Shown: positions 17,174 through 26,664 of the stretch, piece after piece
How positions within the stretch are numbered: the stretch's first letter is position 1
Layout of the letters: each line of letters starts with the position of its first letter
NCBI GenBank assembly: GCA_016215025.1
Contig: JACRMI010000009.1
Coordinates: 1 to 64,000 of the forward strand
Reading direction: 5' to 3'
Source: Chloroflexota bacterium
GTDB lineage: Bacteria; Chloroflexota; Anaerolineae; UBA4142
Length of the DNA: 64,000 nt
Made by a program: the position numbers and the translations under genes
Notes under the pieces: generated by a model
What the model was told of the DNA's origin: nothing
The model's database searches: none
The model's input: only the letters and a program-made list of their open reading frames with translations

Positions 17174-19222
17174 GACAAGGAACCACAACAAGCCAAGTTA
17201 GAAATGCCCCCAATCACTCCCCCTCGTGTCGATTTTCGCAAAAATTCGCAACACATCGATCCACATATTCCAGTGGCGATTCAACGTTCGACCGCACGCC
17301 TCGTCGCCGTGCGCTCCGCATCAGTCGCGCAAATCCCCGAATGGGAAACGTTGCGTCAGACCGCACACGACATCCGCTTGCACACACTCGATCATCTCGC
17401 CGAATACATTACGCAAGTCGAGCAGCAAATCACGCGCGCAGGCGGACACATTCACCACGCGCGTGATGCGGCGGAAGCCAACGCGATTGTCGTCGAGATC
17501 GCGCGCCAGCATAAGGTCAAAACCGTCGTCAAAGGCAAATCGATGGCGTCGGAAGAGATCGGCTTGAATCACGCGCTGGAACACGCTGGAGTGCGCGCTG
17601 TCGAAACCGATGTTGGCGAATTCATCATTCAACTTGCCGACGTTCGCCCATCGCACATTCTGGGTCCGGCGATGCACATGACCAAAGAAGAAATCGCCAC
17701 GCTGTTCACGCAGAAACTGGGCGTAGAGGCACCACCCAACCCACGTCGCCTCACCGACATTGCGCGTGAGCAACTGCGCGAAATTTTTCTGCGCGCAGAG
17801 ATGGGCGTCACCGGCGCAAACTTTATCGTCGCCGAAACCGGAACGGTCGTGCTGGTGACGAACGAAGGCAACGGGCGGATGTGTACGACGCTGCCGGATG
17901 TTCACGTCGCCGTTGCCGGCATCGACAAGATCATTCCAGATTGGAATGCACTCGCCACACTTTTACCGATGCTTGTTCGAAATGCCACTGGACAAAAACT
18001 GTCATCTTGCACATCGTTCATCACCGGCGCGCGGCGTTCCGATGGACACGGTCCGCGCGAATTCCACTTGGTCTTGCTCGACAACGGACGCACGAATATA
18101 TTGCGTGACCCACTCGCGCGCGAAACCTTGCTATGCATTCGGTGCGCGGCGTGCTTGAACATTTGCCCGGTTTACAATCAGGTCGGCGGACATGCCTACG
18201 GCGGAGTTTACTCTGGACCCATCGGCGCGATCTTGTCGCCGCAGTTGCTCGGCATGCGCGTCGCCCGCGATTTGCCGTTCGCATCGACCTTGTGCGGCGC
18301 ATGTGTGGATGTCTGCCCGGTGAAGATTCCGATTCCAAAAATTCTTTTGCACTTGCGCCATCGCATCGCCGAAGGAGACGCGCAAGAGCAAGCGACGATT
18401 GCAAAAACGGCAAGTGCCGCAGCGAAATGGAGCGCACGCGCGCTCAGCACGCCATCACTCTATCGACTCGGCTCGCAACTAGCCCACCTCGCGCAAATTC
18501 CTTTTCGACGCGGCGCGTGGTTACGCGCACTGCCACCGCCATTGAATCGCTGGACACAAGCGCGACCGTTACCGGCGGTCAATGCGACGTTTCGGCGATG
18601 GTGGAAAAAACGGAAGTTGGAAATTGGAAGTTGGAAGTTGGAGATTGGACGTTCGAGACTGGAGGTTGAGAATCGAAGGAGCGAGACGGCAACGACAGAC
18701 GTTGACGAGATCGATCAGTTGATTGGCGAAGTGAATCGATTGGCGGGCAAGGCGCAGCGTGTGAGTGAGCAGCAAATCGGCGAGGCGTTGAAGCAGTTGG
18801 TCGAGATCGAAAACATCAAAAGCGCGGCGCTCTGGGCGACGTCGGAGATTGCGCGACTCAATCTCGCCGAATGCTTGCGGGCATCGGGCGTTGCGATCAT
18901 TCCGCATGATGCCGACAAGCACGCGATTGCTCAAGCCGACCTAGGAATTACCGGCGTCGATTTTGCGCTCGCGGAGAGCGGCACGCTGGGACTGTTTTCA
19001 TCACCGGACAAGCCGCGCGCGATTTCGCTCCTTCCGCGAGTGCATCTTGTGCTCGTTCATCCAAATGCGCTGTGCTCCAATTTGGCGCAAGTGTTCGATC
19101 AAGTCAAGCGAGAGGACTATGCCGTATTCATCACGGGACCGAGTCGCACATCCGACATTGAATCGAATCCCGTCGTCGGCGCGCATGGTCCGAAATCGTT
19201 GTATGTATGGGTGGTCAGCTAA
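17168..19222 (+). CDS. Fused LutB-LutC lactate-utilisation-type iron-sulfur protein
   Basis: A protein of 684 residues joining two usually separate subunits. Residues about 70-300 form a LUD domain. CIRCAACLNICPVY (Cys 323, 326, 329, 333) and LCGACVDVCPVKIP (Cys 376, 379, 383) bind [4Fe-4S] clusters as in LutB. After a Lys/Glu/Arg-rich linker (about 477-520), residues about 540-684 form a second LUD domain as in LutC (TGVDFALAESGTLGL). LutABC oxidises L-lactate to pyruvate. No LutA is present here, so the FAD oxidase at 9982 may be the catalytic partner. The start ATG lies inside a dispersed repeat and has no clear ribosome binding site; ATG at 17204 is an alternative. Confidence 0.88.
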   Translation: MTDKEPQQAKLEMPPITPPRVDFRKNSQHIDPHIPVAIQRSTARLVAVRSASVAQIPEWETLRQTAHDIRLHTLDHLAEYITQVEQQITRAGGHIHHARDAAEANAIVVEIARQHKVKTVVKGKSMASEEIGLNHALEHAGVRAVETDVGEFIIQLADVRPSHILGPAMHMTKEEIATLFTQKLGVEAPPNPRRLTDIAREQLREIFLRAEMGVTGANFIVAETGTVVLVTNEGNGRMCTTLPDVHVAVAGIDKIIPDWNALATLLPMLVRNATGQKLSSCTSFITGARRSDGHGPREFHLVLLDNGRTNILRDPLARETLLCIRCAACLNICPVYNQVGGHAYGGVYSGPIGAILSPQLLGMRVARDLPFASTLCGACVDVCPVKIPIPKILLHLRHRIAEGDAQEQATIAKTASAAAKWSARALSTPSLYRLGSQLAHLAQIPFRRGAWLRALPPPLNRWTQARPLPAVNATFRRWWKKRKLEIGSWKLEIGRSRLEVENRRSETATTDVDEIDQLIGEVNRLAGKAQRVSEQQIGEALKQLVEIENIKSAALWATSEIARLNLAECLRASGVAIIPHDADKHAIAQADLGITGVDFALAESGTLGLFSSPDKPRAISLLPRVHLVLVHPNALCSNLAQVFDQVKREDYAVFITGPSRTSDIESNPVVGAHGPKSLYVWVVS
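18611..18672 (+). repeat. In-frame minisatellite in the LutB-LutC linker
   Basis: Imperfect tandem units of the type GGAAGTTGGAAATT (about seven bases, GAAGTTG, GAAATTG, GAGATTG) run for about 60 bases and are translated as a KLEIGSWKLEIG-like stretch. Units of this type usually lie between genes. Here they form the linker joining the LutB and LutC halves without breaking the frame. Confidence 0.75.
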
Positions 19223-19291
19223 ACCCAAATTAGCGAGCGCAAGACAATTAATAGCAATCAACCTTTGTTCTTTCCTCTTTCCCCCACTAAT

Positions 19292-19320
19292 TTGCCGACC
19301 CCATCGCCCTAGCATATAAT
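19292..19320 (+). promoter_or_regulatory. Probable promoter of the two-component pair
   Basis: TTGCCG (19292-19297) and TATAAT (19315-19320) with a 17-base spacer lie about 60 bases before the kinase start. Confidence 0.6.
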
Positions 19321-19383
19321 CGTGGCATTTCAACTCTCCCGCCCTAGATGTTTTTCGCTCGTGGGTAAAAAGGGTACAACTTG

Positions 19384-21915
19384 ATGCCCAAGAATTCTCT
19401 TGACCAGCATATGCAACTGTTGAATCGGATCTCCAATTTGCGCTGGAGCATTCCTCTGCTCGTCGCGCTATTCGGCGCGGGTTATGTTTGGTTTGAGCGC
19501 ATACCAACGCCGGATGCTCTTTTGCGCGCGCTTGTCTTTCCTCTCTTGGTCATACCTGCACTGTGTTGGATTGGGCTGACGTGGTTGAACAACGCCGTCC
19601 ACGCCGCGATCAATGAGCATCGTGAGCTTGCTTTGCGCGATCGTGAGTTGGTTGTCCTCAATACCATCGGCGAGGTGGCAGGGCAATCGCTCAACTTGGA
19701 AGCGATGCTGCAAGTCGCGTTGGAGCGAATTGTCGAATTGCTAGCATTGCCCGCCGGGGAAATTTGCGCCTTTGAAGGAAATCGGCTCGTCCGCAAGGCG
19801 CACATCGGAACAGTCACAACTGAGGAACGCGAAATATGTTTTCAGCGCGATGAATGCGTGTGCGCCAAATGCGCGCGCTCGAACGAGATCATCGCCTTGA
19901 AGGACCTCGGCGACGAGAATTCTTTGCAGAATGTTCCGTGCGCGCATGAGGGATTTCGTTCCATCATCACGGTTCCGCTCAAGAGTAAAGATCAAGTGCT
20001 CGGCGTGATTTTGTTGGCAAGTCCGCAACCAAATCTATTTAGTCCCGCCGATCAGCGCATCCTCACCGCCATTGCATCGCGCGTGGCGATGGCAGTCGAG
20101 AATGCCCAATTGTACAAAGAGGCGCATCGGCGCGCATTGCACTTGGAGACGGCAAGCTCTTTGGGACAGCGGATAACCGCGCTCTTGGATGTGGATGCGC
20201 CTTTGACCAAGATCGTCAATCTCATTCGCGATAAATTCGGCTACTATTGCGCGCACATCTTTTTGGTCGATGACACGACGAATGATCTCGTGTTGAGAGA
20301 AGCCAGCGGTCCCGGCGCAGACACGCTCAAAATCAAAGGTCTGCGCTTGAAGATTGGTCAAGAAGGCATCGCGGGCTGGGTTGCTCACACCGGTGAAACC
20401 TTGCTGTGCAACGACGTATCGCGCGAGCCGCATTATTTTCGCGCTGAGTTGGTTCCCGCAACTCAATCGGAACTCGCCGTCCCGTTACGCGCAGGCAATC
20501 GAGTGATCGGCGTGTTGGATGTGCAGAGTGATCGCCAAGATGCGTTCGATAAAGAGGATGTCTCCACGCTCCAAATTCTGGGAAATCAGGTGGGAGTCGC
20601 GGTTGAAAATGCGCGCTTGTTTCAAGAGACCAAGCGCCGATACGAAGCGATGATTGCCTTGCACCAAACGTCGCTAGACATCATCGCGCGCTTGGACACG
20701 ACGCAGCTTTTGCAAGCGGTATTGCAGCGAGGTACGCAATTACTTGACGCGGAGGGCGGCGGACTGGCTCTGTACGACGACGAACGCGCCTTCAATTATG
20801 CCACCGTGAGTTACAACACTCAGCCGAAATGGGAGTCGACCGGTGCAGCGCCGCTGGGTGGTCTCGTTGGTCAAGTGATCCAAAGACACGAGCCAATCAT
20901 CGTGAACGATTATCCTCATTGGGAATATCGCGTCAAAGAATACGAGAATCCATCGCGCACACGCATGATCGGCGTGCCGCTCAAATGGGAAAATCACATC
21001 GTCGGTGCAATGGTCATTATGAATTCTCCGAAAAGCAAACCCTTCGACGAAGACGATGTTTCGGTGTTGGCGCAGTTTGCGGACCTGGCAAGCATCGCGA
21101 TCAAGAATGCCGAATTGCATTCACAGATTAAACAGTTCAGCCAGGACTTGGAACTTCAAGTCGATGCCAGAACCCGCGAGTTGTCCACGGCCAAGGAGGA
21201 GATTGCCGCGCGCTCGGAACAACTGCGTTTGCTTTTGGAAAAAACGATTCGCGCGCAAGAAGAAGACCGCGCGCGCATCGCCCGCGACATGCACGACGAC
21301 GTCGTGCAATTGATTACGTCGGCACGCTGGGAAATTCAAACCGCCGAAGCATTCGCGGGAAACGATTTGAAGAGTGCGGCCCGTGACGGTCTCAAGGCAG
21401 CACACGAATTGTTGAACGAGATCGAAAAACAGATTCGCCGCGCGATCTACAATCTACACCCGCCGGTGCTAGACGCCGTTGGCTTGGGATCTGCGCTGCA
21501 AAGCTATGTCGATCAATTTCGAAAAATCTCCGGCATCGCGTGTCGCTTGGAGATCAACGGCAATGCCTTGCGGTTGCCGATCCAAATCGAAAGCAGCATC
21601 TATCATCTCGTCCAAGAAGCCCTGGCAAACATTGCGGCTCACGCCGAAGCCACTGAATCAGCGGTGGTGTTCGTTTACCACGAAGCGATGCTCGACATTA
21701 CGGTTGAGGATAACGGTTGCGGTTTCGATCAGGAACAATGGTTGCAGGACGCGCGGCGCGATGGCAGCCATCTCGGTTTGTTGAGTATGCAAGAGCGCGC
21801 GAAAAGTTTGACCGGAAGTATGCAGGTCGAATCGGCCGCCGGTTGCGGCACCCGCTTGATTTTTAGGATTCCAATCGAAAGGAAGATCGGCGAATGGACC
21901 CCATCCGCGTTTTGA
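19384..21915 (+). CDS. NarL-type sensor histidine kinase with three GAF domains
   Basis: A protein of 843 residues. Two membrane segments near the N-terminus (about 17-35 and 47-70) are followed by three GAF domains (about 95-240, 265-410, 420-580), a coiled coil, a HisKA_3 dimerisation domain with the phospho-acceptor histidine in RDMHDDVVQL (about residue 637) and an HATPase domain ending TRLIFRIPIE. The first GAF has a cysteine group, C152, C158, C160 and C163, then VPCAHEG. TTG at 19381 directly precedes the ATG and could also serve. The response regulator gene overlaps its end by 22 bases. A transporter-redox cluster follows, the likely target. Confidence 0.92.
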   Translation: MPKNSLDQHMQLLNRISNLRWSIPLLVALFGAGYVWFERIPTPDALLRALVFPLLVIPALCWIGLTWLNNAVHAAINEHRELALRDRELVVLNTIGEVAGQSLNLEAMLQVALERIVELLALPAGEICAFEGNRLVRKAHIGTVTTEEREICFQRDECVCAKCARSNEIIALKDLGDENSLQNVPCAHEGFRSIITVPLKSKDQVLGVILLASPQPNLFSPADQRILTAIASRVAMAVENAQLYKEAHRRALHLETASSLGQRITALLDVDAPLTKIVNLIRDKFGYYCAHIFLVDDTTNDLVLREASGPGADTLKIKGLRLKIGQEGIAGWVAHTGETLLCNDVSREPHYFRAELVPATQSELAVPLRAGNRVIGVLDVQSDRQDAFDKEDVSTLQILGNQVGVAVENARLFQETKRRYEAMIALHQTSLDIIARLDTTQLLQAVLQRGTQLLDAEGGGLALYDDERAFNYATVSYNTQPKWESTGAAPLGGLVGQVIQRHEPIIVNDYPHWEYRVKEYENPSRTRMIGVPLKWENHIVGAMVIMNSPKSKPFDEDDVSVLAQFADLASIAIKNAELHSQIKQFSQDLELQVDARTRELSTAKEEIAARSEQLRLLLEKTIRAQEEDRARIARDMHDDVVQLITSARWEIQTAEAFAGNDLKSAARDGLKAAHELLNEIEKQIRRAIYNLHPPVLDAVGLGSALQSYVDQFRKISGIACRLEINGNALRLPIQIESSIYHLVQEALANIAAHAEATESAVVFVYHEAMLDITVEDNGCGFDQEQWLQDARRDGSHLGLLSMQERAKSLTGSMQVESAAGCGTRLIFRIPIERKIGEWTPSAF

Positions 21916-22535
21916 TTGTAGACGATCATCCGATGATCCGGCGCGGCTTGCGTAATTTTTTATCTTCCGCGCCGGATATCCAAGTTGTCGGCGAAGCGGA
22001 AGACAGCGCAACCGCTTTACGCGCGGCGACGGAGTGCGCGCCCGATGTGATCCTGCTCGACATTCAACTGACCGGAGCCGATGGGGTTGCGGTCGCTTCT
22101 CTGTTGCGCCAAGAACAGCCCAACTCCAAAGTCATTATTCTGACCGCGTACGATAATGATGATTATATTCAAGGCGCATTGCGCGCGGGCGCGCATGCGT
22201 ACATCTTGAAAAAAAGTTCAGGCGAAACGGTTGTGGAAACCATTCGCCAGGTGCATCAAGGCAAACGCCTCTTGTCGCCGGAGTTGATGGATCGCGTCTT
22301 GCAACAGTTTCAGGATTTGGCGCAGATCAAAGCCAAGTATGAATCGGGATTAGCCGAAGACGAGGTCAAGGTGCTGGCGTTGATGGCGCAAGGCGCAACC
22401 ATCGAAGAAATTGCGAAAGCAATGTTTTGGGGCGAGCGAACGGTGCGGCGCAAGATCGACGAAATTATCGTCAAGTTGGACGTCAAGAATCGCACGCAAG
22501 CCGTCGCCGAAGCGATTAAAAAGGGGTTGATCTAA
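21894..22535 (+). CDS. NarL/LuxR-type response regulator
   Basis: A protein of 213 residues. The receiver domain has the acidic pair at 10-11 and phospho-acceptor Asp56 in VILLDIQLTG. A linker leads to a LuxR/NarL-type helix-turn-helix (about 150-212) with GATIEEIAKAMFWGERTVRRK. It overlaps the kinase gene, so the pair is made together. The nearest downstream genes, starting at 22877 on the same strand, are its most likely target. No operator could be defined. Confidence 0.92.
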   Translation: MDPIRVLIVDDHPMIRRGLRNFLSSAPDIQVVGEAEDSATALRAATECAPDVILLDIQLTGADGVAVASLLRQEQPNSKVIILTAYDNDDYIQGALRAGAHAYILKKSSGETVVETIRQVHQGKRLLSPELMDRVLQQFQDLAQIKAKYESGLAEDEVKVLALMAQGATIEEIAKAMFWGERTVRRKIDEIIVKLDVKNRTQAVAEAIKKGLI

Positions 22536-22537
22536 CG

Positions 22538-22605
22538 GTCATTTTGAGCGAAGCGAAGAATATTTTGTGGACATGGTGATACTCTTCGCTCCGCTCAGAG
22601 TGACA
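22538..22605. repeat. Dispersed repeat family A, short copy
   Basis: GTCATTTTGAGCGAAGCGAAGA at the left matches TCTTCGCTCCGCTCAGAGTGACA at the right, making a hairpin that starts three bases after the response regulator stop. It may double as a terminator-like structure, but no T run follows. Confidence 0.8.
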
Positions 22606-22876
22606 GTGCTAATGTCCACCCCTGGACACAAATTGACCGTTTTTTCTCTTCCTCTGCGCGACCGTTCGGGTTATAGTCGATGTACCCACGACGGCGCGGA
22701 GACTCGATGCTGAACGATGTTTGTCTCAATCCTCATCTCGTAATTGTTCTGACTCAGCCGGCAAGTTCAATTCCGGTACCCCAATCCTCGCACTCGACTC
22801 CGTTTTCTGCCTCTCTGATTTATATTTACGCAACCATGTCGAATATTGAAAAACTCAAATCAAGGAGGAGAAGAAA
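22606..22876. other. Intergenic region before the family 5 binding protein
   Basis: Holds a small hairpin TGTCCA/TGGACA near 22613-22628, followed within 20 bases by a T run (22639-22644). There is no clear promoter or gene. The strong ribosome binding site AAGGAGGAG (22861-22869) belongs to the gene at 22877. Confidence 0.5.
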
Positions 22877-24568
22877 ATGAAACACCAGCACCTGTACGTC
22901 GCGCTCACGGTCGCACTGATCGCCTTGCTCATTGTCGTCGCGTGCGCGCCCGCACCAACCGCTGTACCACCTACCTCTGCGCCGACCACTGCGGCTCCCA
23001 CTACGGCTGCACCACCAGCGACAAGCGCGCCCCAAGCGACCAAAGCCCCTGCACCAACGGTTGCACCTACCATTGCGCCGGCCGCCGCGCCCACCGCATC
23101 TGCAAAAGCTCCAACGACCGGTGGTGTTCTGAAAATATCCACCGTGCCGGACGCAGACATCCTGGGTTATCCGCCCACGATGACCAAGCTCAACGATTTT
23201 TATTTTGCCGCAACGAGTCTCGAAACGTTGGCCAAGTTCGATGACATTGGCGCGCCGGTTCCGGGTTTGGCTTCGGAATGGAAGGTGGATGTCGCCGCCA
23301 AGACGATTACGCTCTCGCTTCAAAAAGGTGTCAAGTTTCACGACGGTTCAGATTTCAATGCCAAGGTCGCAAAATGGAACTTGGACGGCATTCGTCAATC
23401 CAAGCGCACCGAACTGGCGGCCGTCGGTTCAATCGATGTGGTCGATGACAATACCATTCGACTCAATCTCAGCAAATATGACAGCAGTATTCTCGTAACG
23501 CTCGCCGGTCCCGTTGGTTTGATGATTTCCCAAACTGCCTTTGACAAAAATGGCGGCGCGGCGTGGGCAGAAAAAAATCCCATCGGCACCGGTCCTTTCA
23601 AATTGGTCAGTTGGCAGCGCGACGTCAAGCAGGTCTATACCCGCTTTGATGGTTACTGGCAAAAGGGCAAGCCGTATCTCGACGGCGTGGAATGGACCAT
23701 CATTGCCGATCCGCTCGTGCGCCTAGCGTCCTTCAAAGCGGGCGAGTCGAATGTCACGCAGAACATCGAACCCAAAGATGCCAAGCAACTCGAAGCCGAT
23801 AGCAAGTATCGAATCTCTACGCTCGCGTCGGCGTTGTATGCGCTTGCCCCAGACGGCTCGAATGCAAATTCTGCGTTCGCCAAACTCCCCGTGCGCCAAG
23901 CTGTCGATTACGCCATCGACAAGCAAGCGATTTGCGAAACGCTCGGTTACGGGTATTGGAAACCGCTCTATCAAGCCGCCGCGCCGGGAAGCTGGGCTGA
24001 AAATCCAAAGGTGATGGGCAACAAATACAATCCAACCAAAGCAAAACAATTGCTCACCGATGCCGGTTATCCCAACGGATTGAAGACGACGATCTATACG
24101 CCCAACTCGCCGCAGATCATCGTAGACATGCTGACGGCGGTGCAAGGTTATCTCAAAGCCGTGGGCATCGATGCAAAAATCGAAGCGATGGAACAAGTTC
24201 GCTATGGCGATGTCTATGCGGGCAAAGGGTGGCAAGATGGTCTCGCGATGGCTCCGATGGGACTGTCGCCTAACGAAATCGGTTTGCTCAACCGTTTGTT
24301 CTTGCCCGGCAGTGTCTTGTTGCCTAACGCGCTTCGTCCAGCCGCTTTCCAACAAAAATTGATCGAGGTTGGCGGAGCCGCCGATAACGATACGAAACAA
24401 AAACTAACCTGGGAATTGCAGAAAATCGGAACTGAAGATAACGCAATGATGATTTGGCTGCACACCAGCATCGGCATCACGGCAAGCCAAACCAAAGTCC
24501 ATGACCATGGTTTCAGCAAAACAATCGGCGTGCCGTGGACACCCGCCGAAGCGTGGATGGACAAGTAA
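22877..24568 (+). CDS. Family 5 (peptide/nickel-type) ABC substrate-binding lipoprotein
   Basis: A protein of 563 residues with a signal peptide and lipobox VVAC (Cys23), a very Ala/Pro/Thr-rich linker (about 24-75) and the family 5 fold. It has the typical LTLQ-type start of strands, KFHDGSDFNAKVAKWNLDG near residues 153-171 and YAIDKQAICETLGYG near 344. The start has AAGGAGGAG at optimal distance. Permeases and ATPase of the same class follow three genes later. Family 5 proteins carry peptides, opines, sugars, metal complexes or small organic molecules. The redox genes between binding protein and permeases suggest that the cargo is later reduced or oxidised. Confidence 0.9.
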   Translation: MKHQHLYVALTVALIALLIVVACAPAPTAVPPTSAPTTAAPTTAAPPATSAPQATKAPAPTVAPTIAPAAAPTASAKAPTTGGVLKISTVPDADILGYPPTMTKLNDFYFAATSLETLAKFDDIGAPVPGLASEWKVDVAAKTITLSLQKGVKFHDGSDFNAKVAKWNLDGIRQSKRTELAAVGSIDVVDDNTIRLNLSKYDSSILVTLAGPVGLMISQTAFDKNGGAAWAEKNPIGTGPFKLVSWQRDVKQVYTRFDGYWQKGKPYLDGVEWTIIADPLVRLASFKAGESNVTQNIEPKDAKQLEADSKYRISTLASALYALAPDGSNANSAFAKLPVRQAVDYAIDKQAICETLGYGYWKPLYQAAAPGSWAENPKVMGNKYNPTKAKQLLTDAGYPNGLKTTIYTPNSPQIIVDMLTAVQGYLKAVGIDAKIEAMEQVRYGDVYAGKGWQDGLAMAPMGLSPNEIGLLNRLFLPGSVLLPNALRPAAFQQKLIEVGGAADNDTKQKLTWELQKIGTEDNAMMIWLHTSIGITASQTKVHDHGFSKTIGVPWTPAEAWMDK

Positions 24569-24575
24569 TAAACGA

Positions 24576-24608
24576 ACGTGCGACGCATCGCGGAGATGCG
24601 TCGCACGT
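24576..24608 (+). other. Intercistronic stem-loop after the binding-protein gene
   Basis: ACGTGCGACGCATC and GATGCGTCGCACGT form a perfect 14-pair stem with a 5-base loop. No T run follows, so it is unlikely to be a terminator. Such hairpins after binding-protein genes often protect the upstream mRNA and raise binding protein over the later products. Confidence 0.75.
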
Positions 24609-24629
24609 AACATTCATAGAGAGGTAAGC

Positions 24630-26624
24630 ATGACCTCGTGGTGGAATTATATCCAGCAAACCGCGTCGATTCCGGAATGGGCGTACCCCATCCGCTATGA
24701 TGTCGAAAATCAAGTAACGACCGATGTCCTGGTTCTCGGCGGCGGCATCGCCGGTTGTCATGCCGCGATCAATGCCGCACGCAAAGGTGCGCGCGTTGCC
24801 ATCGTGGACAAGGGCAGCATTCGACGGAGTGGACAAGGCGGCGCAGGCGTCGATCATTGGCAAGCGGCGTGTACGAATCCCTGCAGTAAGGTATCGCCCG
24901 AAGAGTACGCCCAAGCTAGTATCGATAGTTTTGCTGGTTACGATTGCGGTTCCATGCGCTACATCCAATGCCGCGAATCCTGGGACACGCTGCTCGATTG
25001 CGAAAAAATGGGTGTCCAAATCCGCGATGTGCATGACGAATTCAAAGGCGCGGCGTTTCGCGATGATGAAACCAAGTTGATGTTCACATACGATTACGAA
25101 AATCGGCACACGCTGCGCGTCTATGGTCACAACATAAAGCCGCGTCTCCACCGCGAGGTCAAACGACTGGGCGTGCAAATTTTTGATCGCGTGATGGCGA
25201 CCAGTTTGCTAACCGAAGACGGCAAACAAGGGACTCGTGTCGTCGGTGCGACCGGCGTCAACGTGCGCACCGGCGAGTTTTACATCTTCAAAGCGAAAGC
25301 GATTGTCCTAGCGATGGCACATCCGCGTCGCGAGTGGACGTTTTCGACCGAGTTGAACGGCGGCAGCGCAACCTTCGCAGACCTGAACATCGTCGGCGAT
25401 GGTCATGCAATGGGATGGAATGCCGGTGCGGAATTTGCCGCGATGGAACGATCCATCGGCAGCGCAGGTGGCTTTGCTTACATTCAGTACGGCGTTGGCT
25501 ATCCTGACAACACTTGGTACGGCTGCACGATGGTCGATGCGCAAGGCAAACAAGTGCGCTGGTTCAATCGCGATGGTCAAGAACTCAAAACAACTGAGGA
25601 ACGATTTCAACCGGCCCCCGGTCAAAAATTTATTTTGATGGGCGGCGGCTTGGTCGGCGGCGCAATCGGGCGCGAAGTCAAAGGGAATTATATTGACAAT
25701 ACTCTTTCCGATCTGATTCGCAAAGGCGAAATCCAATTGCCGCTCTACGCTGATCTTCCCAGTTTGCCCGAACACGAACGCCGCGCAATTTTCGGTCTCA
25801 TGGTTGGCAACGAAGGCAAGAGCCGCATTCCCGTGTACGACATTTACACCAAAGCCGGTTTCGATCCCGACAAGGATATGCTTCAAGCGCCCGTCATGCC
25901 ACCCGATGCGTATAAAAGTCCACACTATCCGGCGGGCGCGCCTGTTCCGCAATGGCGAGAAATTTTCGGCGGCGGTTTGGTCGCCGATTGGGATATGCGT
26001 TCTAGCTTAGAAGGGCTGTACGCCGGCGGGCGCACCGTGTACGGCGGTGGTGAACATGCCGGTGCGGCGACGAGCGGTCGCTATGCCGGGCGCAAAGCCG
26101 CTGAGTATGCGTTAAACGCGCGAGAGCTAGAACTCGACCAAAAACAAATCGAACGGGAAAAAGCGCGCGTGTATGCGCCACTCCAAAAAAGCACAGACAG
26201 TATCGGCTGGAAAGAGATGAACGCTGGCATCTGTCGTATCATGCAAGACTATTGCGGTCAGTACCGCAACGAAGAAACACTTCAAGCCGGGTTGCGAATA
26301 TTGGCAAGCGTCAGAGAATCAGAATTGACCCAAACCTATGCAGCCAATCCGCATGAGTTAGAGCGTGTGCTTGAATGTCACACGATCATCACCGTTGGAG
26401 AGCTCGTGATGCATGCATCGCTCGCGCGCAAAGCAAGTAGTCGTTATTTGAATTTTTATCGACTGGATTATCCTGAACTTGATCCCGTAGAATGGCACAA
26501 ACTTTTACCGATTCGATTAGAAGATAACCAAGTCAGGGTACGCGAATTGCCCCACGATTATCATCTGCGCGCGCCTTTCGCTTCCAGCTACGAAGAAAAT
26601 TATCAAGCCCATTGTGGTTTGTAG
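24630..26624 (+). CDS. AprA/fumarate-reductase-family FAD flavoprotein
   Basis: A protein of 664 residues. The FAD-binding motif VLVLGGGIAGCHAA (about 33-46) is followed by the acidic end of the second strand (VAIVDKG). The SGQGGAGVDHW loop is typical of the fumarate reductase/succinate dehydrogenase/AprA family. GGRTVYGGGEHAGAATSGRYAGRKAAEYAL closes the FAD domain near 470-500, before a C-terminal helical domain. No signal peptide is seen, so it is cytoplasmic. A two-cluster ferredoxin follows, as in AprAB of sulfur metabolism, but no sulfur genes are nearby. GAGAGGTAA precedes the ATG at 24630. Substrate unknown; it may reduce or dehydrogenate the imported compound. Confidence 0.85.
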   Translation: MTSWWNYIQQTASIPEWAYPIRYDVENQVTTDVLVLGGGIAGCHAAINAARKGARVAIVDKGSIRRSGQGGAGVDHWQAACTNPCSKVSPEEYAQASIDSFAGYDCGSMRYIQCRESWDTLLDCEKMGVQIRDVHDEFKGAAFRDDETKLMFTYDYENRHTLRVYGHNIKPRLHREVKRLGVQIFDRVMATSLLTEDGKQGTRVVGATGVNVRTGEFYIFKAKAIVLAMAHPRREWTFSTELNGGSATFADLNIVGDGHAMGWNAGAEFAAMERSIGSAGGFAYIQYGVGYPDNTWYGCTMVDAQGKQVRWFNRDGQELKTTEERFQPAPGQKFILMGGGLVGGAIGREVKGNYIDNTLSDLIRKGEIQLPLYADLPSLPEHERRAIFGLMVGNEGKSRIPVYDIYTKAGFDPDKDMLQAPVMPPDAYKSPHYPAGAPVPQWREIFGGGLVADWDMRSSLEGLYAGGRTVYGGGEHAGAATSGRYAGRKAAEYALNARELELDQKQIEREKARVYAPLQKSTDSIGWKEMNAGICRIMQDYCGQYRNEETLQAGLRILASVRESELTQTYAANPHELERVLECHTIITVGELVMHASLARKASSRYLNFYRLDYPELDPVEWHKLLPIRLEDNQVRVRELPHDYHLRAPFASSYEENYQAHCGL

Positions 26625-26664
26625 GGTTGGCAAATTCGATTGGATAGATTTGGAGCAAACTCTT

